The notes under the pieces were generated by a model. That model did no database searches, was not told the origin of the DNA, and saw only the letters and a list, made by a program, of their open reading frames with translations. From NCBI RefSeq assembly GCF_041261445.1, contig NZ_JBGCCU010000002.1:372001-436000 (forward strand): a stretch of DNA of 64,000 nt, written 5' to 3'. Source of the stretch: Catenulispora sp. EB89. Lineage in GTDB: Bacteria; Actinomycetota; Actinomycetes; Streptomycetales; Catenulisporaceae. Made by a program: the position numbers and the translations under genes. Positions 53,830 through 61,824 of the stretch are shown here, one piece after another; position 1 is the stretch's first letter, and each line of letters begins with the position of its first letter.

Positions 53830-54609
53830 GTGACCGATGCCGAGCAGCGGCCCACGCCGACGGACAGCGGGCTCGGCGCAGGTGGCGTCGGGGCTGCTGA
53901 GCCGGATGAGCAGGGTGGGACGTCCGGATCGGCTCCGGTCGAGGACAACCCGTTCGCGCCGCCGCCGGAGGACGCGCACGACCGGCAGCCCGTGCCGCCG
54001 GCCCCGTGGGGCGCGCCGCCGCGGCAGCCGTACGGCCAGGTGCGTCCGGGACCGGTGCAGCCCTGGGGCACGGAGCGTCCGCGCGAACCGGAGCAGCCGC
54101 ACGCCCCGTGGGGCGACCCGAACCGGTACGGCCCGGTGGACCGGCGTCCGGACCCGCGCGAGGACCCGGACCGGCGCTACCGCGACCAGCGCGAGACCCC
54201 GGCTCCGCAGCGTCCGCAGCGGGACATGAAGACCCGCTGGGCCCTGGGGCTGTCGCTGGGCTCGACGGCGTGCACGATGCTGGCGATCTACCAGGGCCTG
54301 GCGACGTTCCCGGCGTGGATGGTCGGCTCGGCGGCGGGACTGGCGTTCGCGGTGGCGGCGTTCGTGCTGTCGATCTCGGCGCAGCGGACCGCGGCGCTGA
54401 AGCACCAGCGCGCCTCGGAGGCCACCGCCAGCATGGTGTCGGCCTCGGTGTCCGGGGTGCTGGCCGGGTTGCTGCTGGTGGCCTCGATCGTGTGGTGGAC
54501 GCCGTTCAAGGACTACGCCAAGTGCATGGAGGGTGCGAACACCCAGGTCGCCGAGAAGATGTGCCTGACGCAGCTGGAGAACAGCACCGGGATGTCGACG
54601 TCGCGCTGA
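53830..54609 (+). CDS. Proline-rich membrane protein
   Basis: A 259-residue protein of unknown function. The first 140 residues are disordered and rich in Pro, Arg, Asp and Gln (ending PAPQRPQRDMKTRW). Three hydrophobic stretches follow: ALGLSLGSTACTMLAIYQGL, AWMVGSAAGLAFAVAAFVLSI and SVSGVLAGLLLVASIVWW. It ends with a Cys-containing tail (KCMEGANTQVAEKMCLTQ). GTG 53830 is chosen for GGAGGA 6 bases upstream; an earlier GTG (53755) adds a short unlikely head. Divergent from purN. Genes of this type commonly flank purN in Streptomyces. Confidence 0.75.
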   Translation: MTDAEQRPTPTDSGLGAGGVGAAEPDEQGGTSGSAPVEDNPFAPPPEDAHDRQPVPPAPWGAPPRQPYGQVRPGPVQPWGTERPREPEQPHAPWGDPNRYGPVDRRPDPREDPDRRYRDQRETPAPQRPQRDMKTRWALGLSLGSTACTMLAIYQGLATFPAWMVGSAAGLAFAVAAFVLSISAQRTAALKHQRASEATASMVSASVSGVLAGLLLVASIVWWTPFKDYAKCMEGANTQVAEKMCLTQLENSTGMSTSR

Positions 54610-54767
54610 CCGCCACCTAGTCAAGCCCTGTACATAAAGACCTGCCGATCATCGCAGATCACGGGGAGGTTGCGGCGACCCTATATAGGGTTTCCGCGCT
54701 TCTGGCCGAGCCCTACTGTGTGGATGTCCGACGCACACATCCACACAGACAGCAAAGGCCTCTCGTC

Positions 54768-55436
54768 GTGTCCCAGGATCCCTGGCAGAACCCGAACGCC
54801 CCCCAGCAGGGCGGCTCTGCTACTCCCCCGCCGGCCTATCCGGCGTACCCGTCGTACCCCGGCGGCGCGTACGGCTACGCCGCGCCGGCGCCGGTGAAGC
54901 CTCCGATGCCGAACTCAGTCCGGATCGCCGTCAACCTGATGTTCGTCGGCCTGGGCATCGGCCTGATCAACATGGTCATCGGACTCACCCAGATCAACAC
55001 CGTCAACGACCACCTGCGGTCGCTCGGGTACTCCGACACCACCATCAACAGCGACAAGGGCGTCTTCATCGGCAGCGCCGTCGTCGGCGGCCTCATCGGC
55101 GCCGGGCTCTGGCTCTGGATGGCCCTGGCCACCCGCGGCGGGCACAACTACGCCCGCATCGTCTCCACCGTCTTCTTCGGCATCGGCGTCCTGGGCAGCA
55201 TCAGCAACCTGGCCAACAGCTGGATCCCGGTCATCGACAAGATCAGCTCGGTCGCCACCCTGCTGGTCGGCCTGCTGGCGATCATATTCGTCTGGAAGGG
55301 CGAGTCCGGGCCCTACTTCCGCCCGGCGCCGGGGCCGGAGTACGGCTACGGCGTGCAGCAGCCGCCCTACCCCCCGCAGCCCGGGCAGCAGCCGCCCTAC
55401 GGGCAGTCCGGACAGCCCCCGTACGGCCAGCAGTAA
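54768..55436 (+). CDS. Gly/Pro/Gln-rich four-helix membrane protein
   Basis: A 222-residue protein of unknown function. The N-terminal 40 residues and C-terminal 35 residues are low-complexity Pro/Gln/Tyr/Gly-rich cytoplasmic tails (PPAYPAYPSYPGG; YPPQPGQQPPYGQSGQPPYG). Between them are four membrane helices, including RIAVNLMFVGLGIGLINMVIGL and FIGSAVVGGLIGAGLWLWMAL. GTG 54768 has AAAGG 9 bases upstream. Its 3' part lies opposite the C-terminal extension of the convergent DUF6350 gene (54915-55436). Similar YPP-rich helical proteins occur widely in actinomycetes without known role. Confidence 0.75.
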   Translation: MSQDPWQNPNAPQQGGSATPPPAYPAYPSYPGGAYGYAAPAPVKPPMPNSVRIAVNLMFVGLGIGLINMVIGLTQINTVNDHLRSLGYSDTTINSDKGVFIGSAVVGGLIGAGLWLWMALATRGGHNYARIVSTVFFGIGVLGSISNLANSWIPVIDKISSVATLLVGLLAIIFVWKGESGPYFRPAPGPEYGYGVQQPPYPPQPGQQPPYGQSGQPPYGQQ

Positions 55437-56708
55437 CGGCGGAGCCAGCACCACCGCGGCGGCGGTCACCCCCAGGAGGAGGAGGGTGGCCGCCGCCGTG
55501 CGCCAGCCGGAGGGGCCCAGCGTGGCCATGCGGCCGCCGGCCAGCGGGCCGCCGGAGAGCGTCGCGGCCAGCCCGGCGAGCAGCGCCACGACGACGGCCG
55601 CCGCGCTCAGCGCCCGGACCCGGTCGCCGAGCGCGTGGTGCCCGGCGCGCGTCACGACCAGCGCCAGCGCCACCCCGGCCAGCACCGGCAGCACGAGGAA
55701 CGCCAGGTCGTACGGGAAGATCCGGCTGCCGTTCCGCGGCAGGGCGCCGAGCAGCGGGAACACCGGCAGCGCACCGACCTTCGCACTCAGGACGCTGACA
55801 CCGGTCCCGGTGCCGACCGCGAAGCCGGGACCGAGCACGAACGAGGCCGACCAGGCGACGGCGTTCGGCAGGACCGCGAGGCTGAGCAGGAACATCCCGA
55901 CGACGTCGGCGATGCCGCGCGGCCAGCCGGCTTCGGGGAGGTGCGCGATCAGCGTCCCGGCCAGCGCCAGCGCTCCGCCGCCGATGAGCACGGCGCCCGC
56001 GGTCGCGGCCGCCCGGGCCGCGGTGGACACCCAGCGCGGCGCGTCGCAGAACCCGGCGATCCGCCGCCAGCGCGCGGCCGTCGGCACCAACGCGCCGAAC
56101 AGGACCGCGAAGAGCACGGCCTGCGCGGTGTCCGGATGCACGTCGCCGGTCGCGGCCCCGGAAGCGACGAGCGCGGCGACCAGGCAGTAGCCGGTCGCGG
56201 CGCCGAACGCGGTGTAGGCGAGGTGCACGGGCCGGTCCACCGGCGCGACGGCGGTCTGCCAGAGCGCGAACACCACCAGCGCGGTGAAGCCCAGCGGGGC
56301 CAGCGCGATCCGGCCGGCCGGCACGTCGAGCGCCGCGTGGTGCCCGAGCAGCCACAGCTGGCCGCCGACCCGCAGCGGCCCGGTGATGCCCGCGGTGTTC
56401 GGCGCCGAGACCAGCCAGACGGCCACGCACATCGTGACGGCGGCGAGCCACGTGGCGATCGCGGCCAGCGCCGCGTGCGCCCCGGCCCGCGCGGCCAGCC
56501 GCAGGTCGCGGCCGTAGGGCCCGTTCCACGCCACGAGCAGCGTCTCGCCCCAGTCGGCAGCCAGCTCGCGCAACGCCGCCCCGAGCGCCGGAACCTCCGG
56601 CTCCCCCTCCGGCTCCTGCCGCGCCCGCGCCGCCGCGAGCTGCTCGGCCACCCAGCTGCGGTCCGGCCCGGCGTCGACGGCGCTGCGGGGATCGGGTTCA
56701 TCGCGCAT
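54915..56708 (-). CDS. DUF6350-like multi-helix membrane protein, long 3' overlap with opposite gene
   Basis: The membrane part (residues about 70-425) has nine or ten helices (for example RAGAHAALAAIATWLAAVTMCVAV, ALVVTRAGHHALGD), matching DUF6350 proteins encoded beside sucCD and purN in actinomycetes. Function is unproven. Those proteins are usually near 420-450 residues; this frame stays open for about 170 more, opposite the 54768-55436 gene, giving 597 residues ending in Asp/Glu/Gly-rich low complexity. Either the stop was lost and the tail is real, or a frameshift hides a stop near 55430. ATG 56708 is a good start. Not in the sucCD operon: a hairpin intervenes. Confidence 0.7.
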   Translation of the reverse strand: MRDEPDPRSAVDAGPDRSWVAEQLAAARARQEPEGEPEVPALGAALRELAADWGETLLVAWNGPYGRDLRLAARAGAHAALAAIATWLAAVTMCVAVWLVSAPNTAGITGPLRVGGQLWLLGHHAALDVPAGRIALAPLGFTALVVFALWQTAVAPVDRPVHLAYTAFGAATGYCLVAALVASGAATGDVHPDTAQAVLFAVLFGALVPTAARWRRIAGFCDAPRWVSTAARAAATAGAVLIGGGALALAGTLIAHLPEAGWPRGIADVVGMFLLSLAVLPNAVAWSASFVLGPGFAVGTGTGVSVLSAKVGALPVFPLLGALPRNGSRIFPYDLAFLVLPVLAGVALALVVTRAGHHALGDRVRALSAAAVVVALLAGLAATLSGGPLAGGRMATLGPSGWRTAAATLLLLGVTAAAVVLAPPLLLAVRGLSGLPVGRLLPGLRGVGRLLHAVAVLRPRRRAEVGPGLALPDEYDRQQADQQGGDRADLVDDRDPAVGQVADAAQDADAEEDGGDDAGVVVPAAGGQGHPEPEPGADEAADDGAADEDALVAVDGGVGVPERPQVVVDGVDLGESDDHVDQADAQADEHQVDGDPD

Positions 56709-56890
56709 GTCCCCACTCTGGCCAGCGGGTCCGCGCCGGGCCGGGCGGTGCTGCGCGCCTCACCGGGGGCGGGGCTGTGATTCACCCCGGCGGCCTAAAC
56801 CGGGGAAAGCCGCGGACCGCGACCGCCTTCATGAGGCGCAGCGCCGCACCGGCTCGGCTGCCGTGCTCCCGCTACCCGCCGCCGAAAAAG

Positions 56891-56932
56891 CCGCGGGCCC
56901 CGACCGCGCCGAAGCGCGGCCGGGGCCCGCGG
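56891..56932. terminator. 19-bp hairpin downstream of sucD
   Basis: Arms 56891-56909 and 56914-56932 pair with one mismatch around CGAA. It ends the sucC-sucD transcript, 17 bases after the sucD stop. Confidence 0.85.
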
Positions 56933-56948
56933 CCCGGAACCAGAACCC

Positions 56949-57836
56949 TTACAGCCCCTGCATGATCTCCCGCATGAGCTGCGCGGTGGCCGAAGGCGTC
57001 TTGCCGACCTTCACGCCCACGGCCTCCAGCGCCTCCTGCTTGGCGGCGGCGGTGCCGGCCGAGCCGGAGACGATGGCGCCGGCGTGGCCCATGGTCTTGC
57101 CCTCGGGCGCGGTGAAGCCCGCGACGTAGCCCACCACCGGCTTGGTGATGTGCTCCTTGATGTAGGCCGCCGCGCGCTCCTCGGCGTCGCCGCCGATCTC
57201 GCCGATCATCACGATCGCCGCGGTGTCCGGGTCGTCCTGGAACGCCTGCAGGCAGTCGATGTGCGTGGTGCCGATGACCGGGTCGCCGCCGATGCCGACG
57301 GCGGTGGAGAAGCCGAAGTCGCGCAGCTCGTACATCATCTGGTAGGTCAGGGTGCCGGACTTGGACACCAGGCCGATCTTGCCGGCCTTGGTGATGGTGG
57401 CCGGGATGATGCCCGCGTTGGAGGCGCCGGGGGTGATCAGGCCCGGGCAGTTCGGGCCGATGATGCGGGTCTTGGCGCCCTTGGCGAGGTTGTACGCCCA
57501 CACCTCGGCGGTGTCGTGGACCGGCACGCCCTCGGTGATGATCACGCACAGCGGGATCTCGGCGTCGACCGCTTCCAGCGCCGCGGCCTTGGTGAACGCC
57601 GGCGGGACGAAGACCACGGAGACGTCCGCGCCGGTCTTCTCCATCGCCTCGGCCACGGTGCCGAACACCGGGACCTCGACGCCGTCCACGTCCACGGTGG
57701 TGCCGGCCTTGCGCGGGTTCACGCCGCCGACGATCTTGGTGCCCGAGGCCAGCATGCGCTTGGTGTGCTTCATGCCCTCGGAGCCGGTCATGCCCTGGAC
57801 GATGACCTTGCTGTTCTCAGTGAGGAAGATAGCCAT
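56949..57836 (-). CDS. sucD: Succinyl-CoA synthetase alpha subunit
   Basis: ADP/GDP-forming succinyl-CoA synthetase alpha subunit, 295 residues. CoA-binding Rossmann part ([20 protein letters not shown]), [28 protein letters not shown], and [14 protein letters not shown] containing the phosphorylated catalytic His. Works with SucC encoded 16 bases upstream; the two make or use succinyl-CoA in the TCA cycle and feed DapD. Transcript ends at the hairpin 56891-56932. Confidence 0.96.
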   Translation of the reverse strand: MAIFLTENSKVIVQGMTGSEGMKHTKRMLASGTKIVGGVNPRKAGTTVDVDGVEVPVFGTVAEAMEKTGADVSVVFVPPAFTKAAALEAVDAEIPLCVIITEGVPVHDTAEVWAYNLAKGAKTRIIGPNCPGLITPGASNAGIIPATITKAGKIGLVSKSGTLTYQMMYELRDFGFSTAVGIGGDPVIGTTHIDCLQAFQDDPDTAAIVMIGEIGGDAEERAAAYIKEHITKPVVGYVAGFTAPEGKTMGHAGAIVSGSAGTAAAKQEALEAVGVKVGKTPSATAQLMREIMQGL

Positions 57837-57852
57837 TTCTTTTGCAATCCCC

Positions 57853-59031
57853 TTAGCGCGCGTTCGCCAGCTCGGCCGCGCGGTCCGCGGCGCCGTCCAT
57901 GGTGTCGACCTGCTCCACGCCCGGCAGCTTGGCGTCCACCAGGATCTGGCGGCCCAGCTCGGCGTTGTTGCCGTCCAGGCGGACGACCAGCGGCTTGCTG
58001 CCGGCCGACTCGCCCAGCAGCTCGAAGGCCTGCACGATGCCGTTGGCCACCGCGTCGCAGGCGGTGATGCCGCCGAAGACGTTGACGAACACCGACTTCA
58101 CGGCCGGGTCGTTCAGGATGATGTCCAGGCCGTTGGCCATCACCTCGGCCGAGGCGCCGCCGCCGATGTCCAGGAAGTTGGCCGGCTTGACGTTGCCGTG
58201 CTTCTCGCCGGCGTAGGCGACCACGTCCAGGGTGGACATGACCAGGCCCGCGCCGTTGCCGATGATGCCGACCTCGCCGTCGAGCTTGACGTAGTTCAGG
58301 TGCTTGGCCTTGGCCTTGGCCTCCAGCGGGTCCGCCGAGGCCTTGTCCTCCAGCGCCTCGTGGTCCTCGTGGCGGAAGGCCGCGTTCTCGTCCAGCGACA
58401 CCTTGCCGTCCAGCGCGACGATCTGCCCCGAGGCGGTCTTCACCAGCGGGTTGACCTCGACCAGGGTGGCGTCCTCCTGGACGAAGACCTGCCACAGCTG
58501 CACCAGCGCGGCGGCGACCTGGTCGGCGACGTGGTGCGGGAAGTTGGCGGCCTTGACGATCTCGTCGGCCTTCTCCTGCGAGAGCCCCTCGTGGTAGGCC
58601 GCGGCGTCCACCGGGACCTTGGCCAGCGCCTCGGGCTTGGTGACCGCGATCTCCTCGATCTCCATGCCGCCCTCGACGCTGGCCATCGCCAGGAAGGTGC
58701 GGTTGGAGCGGTCCAGCAGGAACGAGACGTAGTACTCCGCCTCGATCTCGGCGGTCTGGGCCAGCATCACCTTGTGGACCGTGTGGCCCTTGATGTCCAT
58801 GCCCAGGATCGCGGCGGCCTTCTCCTTGGCGTCCGCCGGGCCCTCGGCCAGCTTCACACCGCCGGCCTTGCCGCGGCCTCCGACCTTCACCTGGGCCTTG
58901 ACGACCACCCGGCCGCCCAGCTTCTCGGCAGCGGCTTCCGCCTGCTCCGGGGTCTCGGCCACTTCGCCGCCCAGCACCGGCACACCGTGCTTAGCGAAGA
59001 TGTCCCTCGCCTGGTACTCGAAAAGATCCAC
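57853..59031 (-). CDS. sucC: Succinyl-CoA synthetase beta subunit
   Basis: The beta subunit (392 residues) has an ATP-grasp fold that binds the nucleotide, and a C-terminal ligase domain. Evidence: [19 protein letters not shown] at the N-terminus, [18 protein letters not shown] (ATP Lys), [30 protein letters not shown] and [18 protein letters not shown] 59031 is chosen for its GAGGGACG site; the open frame upstream adds a non-conserved tail. First gene of the sucCD operon, with pepN's terminator hairpin just upstream. Confidence 0.96.
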   Translation of the reverse strand: MDLFEYQARDIFAKHGVPVLGGEVAETPEQAEAAAEKLGGRVVVKAQVKVGGRGKAGGVKLAEGPADAKEKAAAILGMDIKGHTVHKVMLAQTAEIEAEYYVSFLLDRSNRTFLAMASVEGGMEIEEIAVTKPEALAKVPVDAAAYHEGLSQEKADEIVKAANFPHHVADQVAAALVQLWQVFVQEDATLVEVNPLVKTASGQIVALDGKVSLDENAAFRHEDHEALEDKASADPLEAKAKAKHLNYVKLDGEVGIIGNGAGLVMSTLDVVAYAGEKHGNVKPANFLDIGGGASAEVMANGLDIILNDPAVKSVFVNVFGGITACDAVANGIVQAFELLGESAGSKPLVVRLDGNNAELGRQILVDAKLPGVEQVDTMDGAADRAAELANAR

Positions 59032-59188
59032 GCGCGTCCGTCCCTCATCAAAGGAAGATTCCGGTACGGCTACCGCTACGGAAAACGCGGATGCCGTCCA
59101 CCTCATCGCAGGGTAGTCCGGTGCGCTGCCAGATCACGAACCGGGAGCCGGACACCGGGGGTGTGAATTCGGGCACACGGGGGACCCG

Positions 59189-59222
59189 CCACTGGTCCCG
59201 ACATCCGAGACGGGACCAGTGG
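59189..59222 (-). terminator. Perfect 12-bp hairpin after pepN
   Basis: Arms CCACTGGTCCCG (59189-59200) and CGGGACCAGTGG (59211-59222), 10-base loop. It stands between the pepN stop and the sucC promoter region. Confidence 0.75.
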
Positions 59223-59247
59223 AGTTGAGCAGAAACCGAAGGTTTTG

Positions 59248-61824
59248 CTATGCGTTCCGGTCGCATTCCCGCGCGCGCAACGCGCGGGCCGCGTCGTCCC
59301 GGGCCTCCAGCACCAGCCGCCGCAGCGCCGGCGCCTTGGCCGCGTCGGAGGCCAGCCACGCGTCGGTGCGCGCGAGCAGGTCCGGCGAGGTCAGCGGCCA
59401 CGGGAAGCCGCCGCTGACGATCCGCTCGGCGTTCTGGATGCTGCGCTCGGCCCAGATCGTCGCCAGCTGCGCGAAATACCGCTCGACATAAGGCTCGGCC
59501 AGCTCGCCGCCGTCGACCTGGTAGAACTCCGACAGCACCGCGCCGATCAGGTCGTTGGGCTGATCGGGTGTCTCCACGACCAGCCGCCAGGCCTCCGCCT
59601 TGGCCTCGGCCAGCGGACGCGCCGCGCGGGCGGCGGCCCGGTGCCGGCGGCCGTCGGCGGTGTCGTCGGCGGCGGCCTCGCGCTCGGCCAGCACCCCGTC
59701 GTCGTCCAGGCCCTCGGCGGCCAGCGTCTCGATGATCGCCCAGCGCAGGTCCTGGTCGACGGCCAGCCCGCCGAAGGACAGCTCGCCGGACAGCAGAGCC
59801 TTGAGCTTGGCGAAGTCCGAGTCCTGACTCGCCGCGCGCACCGCGCCGTAGACGAAGGCCACCTGGTGGTCGCCGCCGGCCGGCGCCGCCGCCAGCAGCT
59901 CCCACAGCCGGGTGGAGATCGCGGCGTCGGCGGCCGGGCGGTGGGCCGGGTCGAGGTACTCCCCGCGCACCACACGCACCTGGCGCAGCAGGTTCTGCAC
60001 GACGCTGATGTCGGTCTCGGCCTCGATGTTGCGCAGCACGATCGCGATGAAGCGGCGCCCGGACATCACCGCGTCCCGGGTCATGTGCCACACGCCGGAC
60101 CAGACCAGCGCGCGGGCCATGGAATCCGGCAGGGCCGCGATGCCGCCGCGCTCGAACGCGTCGAGCTCGGCCGGGGTGAAGCGGATCTTGGCGTAGGTCA
60201 GGTCCAGGTCGTTGAGCAGCACCAGGCCCGGGCGCGGCTTGCCGGCCAGCTGCGGCAGCTCGGTGCGCGCGCCGTCGATGTCCAGCTCGAACCGCTCCAC
60301 CAGCTCCACCGCGCCGGTCGCCGGGTTCGGGGAGTAGCAGCCCACGGCGATGCGGTGCGGGCGCAGGGTCGGGAACTCCGGCACCGCGCTCTGCGCGATG
60401 GCCGCAGCGGTGACCACGCCGTTCGCGTCGGTCTCCAGCTCGGCGGTCAGGGTGTTGACACCTGCGGTCTCCAGCCAGGCCTTCGACCAGGTCTTCAGGT
60501 CGCGGCCGGAGGTCTCCTCCAGCGCCGCCAGCAGGTCGTCCAGGGTGGTGTTGCCGAAGGCGTGGCGCTTGAAGTAGCGGCGGGCGCCCTCCAGGAACGC
60601 GTCCTCGCCGACGTAGGCGGCCAGCTGCTTGAGGACCGAGGCGCCCTTGGCGTAGGTGATCCCGTCGAAGTTGAGGCGGGCGTCCTCCAGGTCGCGGATG
60701 TCGGCGACGATCGGGTGCGTGGTCGGCAGCTGGTCCTGGCGGTAGGCCCAGGCCTTGCGGCCGTTGGCGAAGGAGACCCAGGCGTGCTCCCAGCGGGTGG
60801 CGTGGGTCAGGGCGTAGGCGCCCATGAAGTCGGCGAAGGATTCCTTCAGCCACAGGTCGTCCCACCACTTCATGGTGACCAGGTCGCCGAACCACATGTG
60901 CGCCATCTCGTGCATGATCGTGTTGGCGCGGCCCTGGTAGGAGGCATCGGTGGTCTTGGAGCGGAAGACCATGCGCTCGTTGAAGGTGACCAGGCCCGGG
61001 TTCTCCATGGCGCCGAGGTTGTACTCGGGCACGAAGGCGGAGTCGTACTTCCCGAAGGGGTAGGGGTAGTCGAAGATCTCGTGGTAGAAGTCCAGGCCGG
61101 CCTTGGTGACGTCGAGGATCGCCGCGGCGTCGAAGTAGGGCGCCAGCGACTTGCGGACCATGGCGCTGACCGGGATCAGCAGCTCCGAGCCGTCCTTGAG
61201 CGAGACGGTGTGCTCGTCCTCGACCACGTGGTAGTCGCCGGCCACGATCGCGGTGATGTAGGTGGAGATCGGCTCGGTGGCGTTGAAGCGCCAGACGTCG
61301 CCGCCGTCCGCACCCTGCGTCAGCTCCTCCAGGGTCTCGTTGGACCAGACGCGCCACCCCTGCGGGGCGGTGACGGTGAACTGGAAGCGGGCCTTGAGGT
61401 CCGGCTGCTCGAAGTTGGCGAACAGCCGCCGCGAGTCAGCGGGCTCGAACTGGGTGTAGAGGTACACCTCGCCATCCACCGGGTCGACGAAGCGGTGCAG
61501 GCCCTCACCGGTGTGGCTGTAGGCGGCGTCGGCGTCGATGACGACGACGTTCTCGGCCCGCAGCCCGCGCAGGTGCACGCGCGCGCCGTCGAACACCTCG
61601 GCCGGGTCCAGCGCCTCGCCGTTGAGCGTCACACTGCGCACCGCCGGCGCCAGCAGATCGACGAAGGAGGCGGCGCCGGGCTCGGAACAGCCGAAGGTGA
61701 TGGTGCTCCTCGACCCGAACGTGGTGTCCCCGCGCGTCAGATCGAGCTCGACCGCGTAGTGCTCGGCCGTCAAAAGCCGGGCACGCTCCGCCGCCTCGTC
61801 GCGGGTCAGATTGCCGCCAGTCAT
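59248..61824 (-). CDS. pepN: Aminopeptidase N (M1 family)
   Basis: An 858-residue cytoplasmic zinc aminopeptidase that trims N-terminal residues from peptides. Substrate motif GAMEN (NLGAMENPGLVTFNERM) and zinc site HEMAHMWFGDLVTMKWWDDLWLKESFA (HExxHx18E) are intact, as is the Tyr-containing YAKGASVLKQL region. The C-terminal ERAP1-like helical domain follows. ATG 61824 overlaps the stop of the upstream kinase gene by 4 bases (ATGA), so kinase and peptidase are translated together, an unusual pairing. Confidence 0.95.
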   Translation of the reverse strand: MTGGNLTRDEAAERARLLTAEHYAVELDLTRGDTTFGSRSTITFGCSEPGAASFVDLLAPAVRSVTLNGEALDPAEVFDGARVHLRGLRAENVVVIDADAAYSHTGEGLHRFVDPVDGEVYLYTQFEPADSRRLFANFEQPDLKARFQFTVTAPQGWRVWSNETLEELTQGADGGDVWRFNATEPISTYITAIVAGDYHVVEDEHTVSLKDGSELLIPVSAMVRKSLAPYFDAAAILDVTKAGLDFYHEIFDYPYPFGKYDSAFVPEYNLGAMENPGLVTFNERMVFRSKTTDASYQGRANTIMHEMAHMWFGDLVTMKWWDDLWLKESFADFMGAYALTHATRWEHAWVSFANGRKAWAYRQDQLPTTHPIVADIRDLEDARLNFDGITYAKGASVLKQLAAYVGEDAFLEGARRYFKRHAFGNTTLDDLLAALEETSGRDLKTWSKAWLETAGVNTLTAELETDANGVVTAAAIAQSAVPEFPTLRPHRIAVGCYSPNPATGAVELVERFELDIDGARTELPQLAGKPRPGLVLLNDLDLTYAKIRFTPAELDAFERGGIAALPDSMARALVWSGVWHMTRDAVMSGRRFIAIVLRNIEAETDISVVQNLLRQVRVVRGEYLDPAHRPAADAAISTRLWELLAAAPAGGDHQVAFVYGAVRAASQDSDFAKLKALLSGELSFGGLAVDQDLRWAIIETLAAEGLDDDGVLAEREAAADDTADGRRHRAAARAARPLAEAKAEAWRLVVETPDQPNDLIGAVLSEFYQVDGGELAEPYVERYFAQLATIWAERSIQNAERIVSGGFPWPLTSPDLLARTDAWLASDAAKAPALRRLVLEARDDAARALRARECDRNA

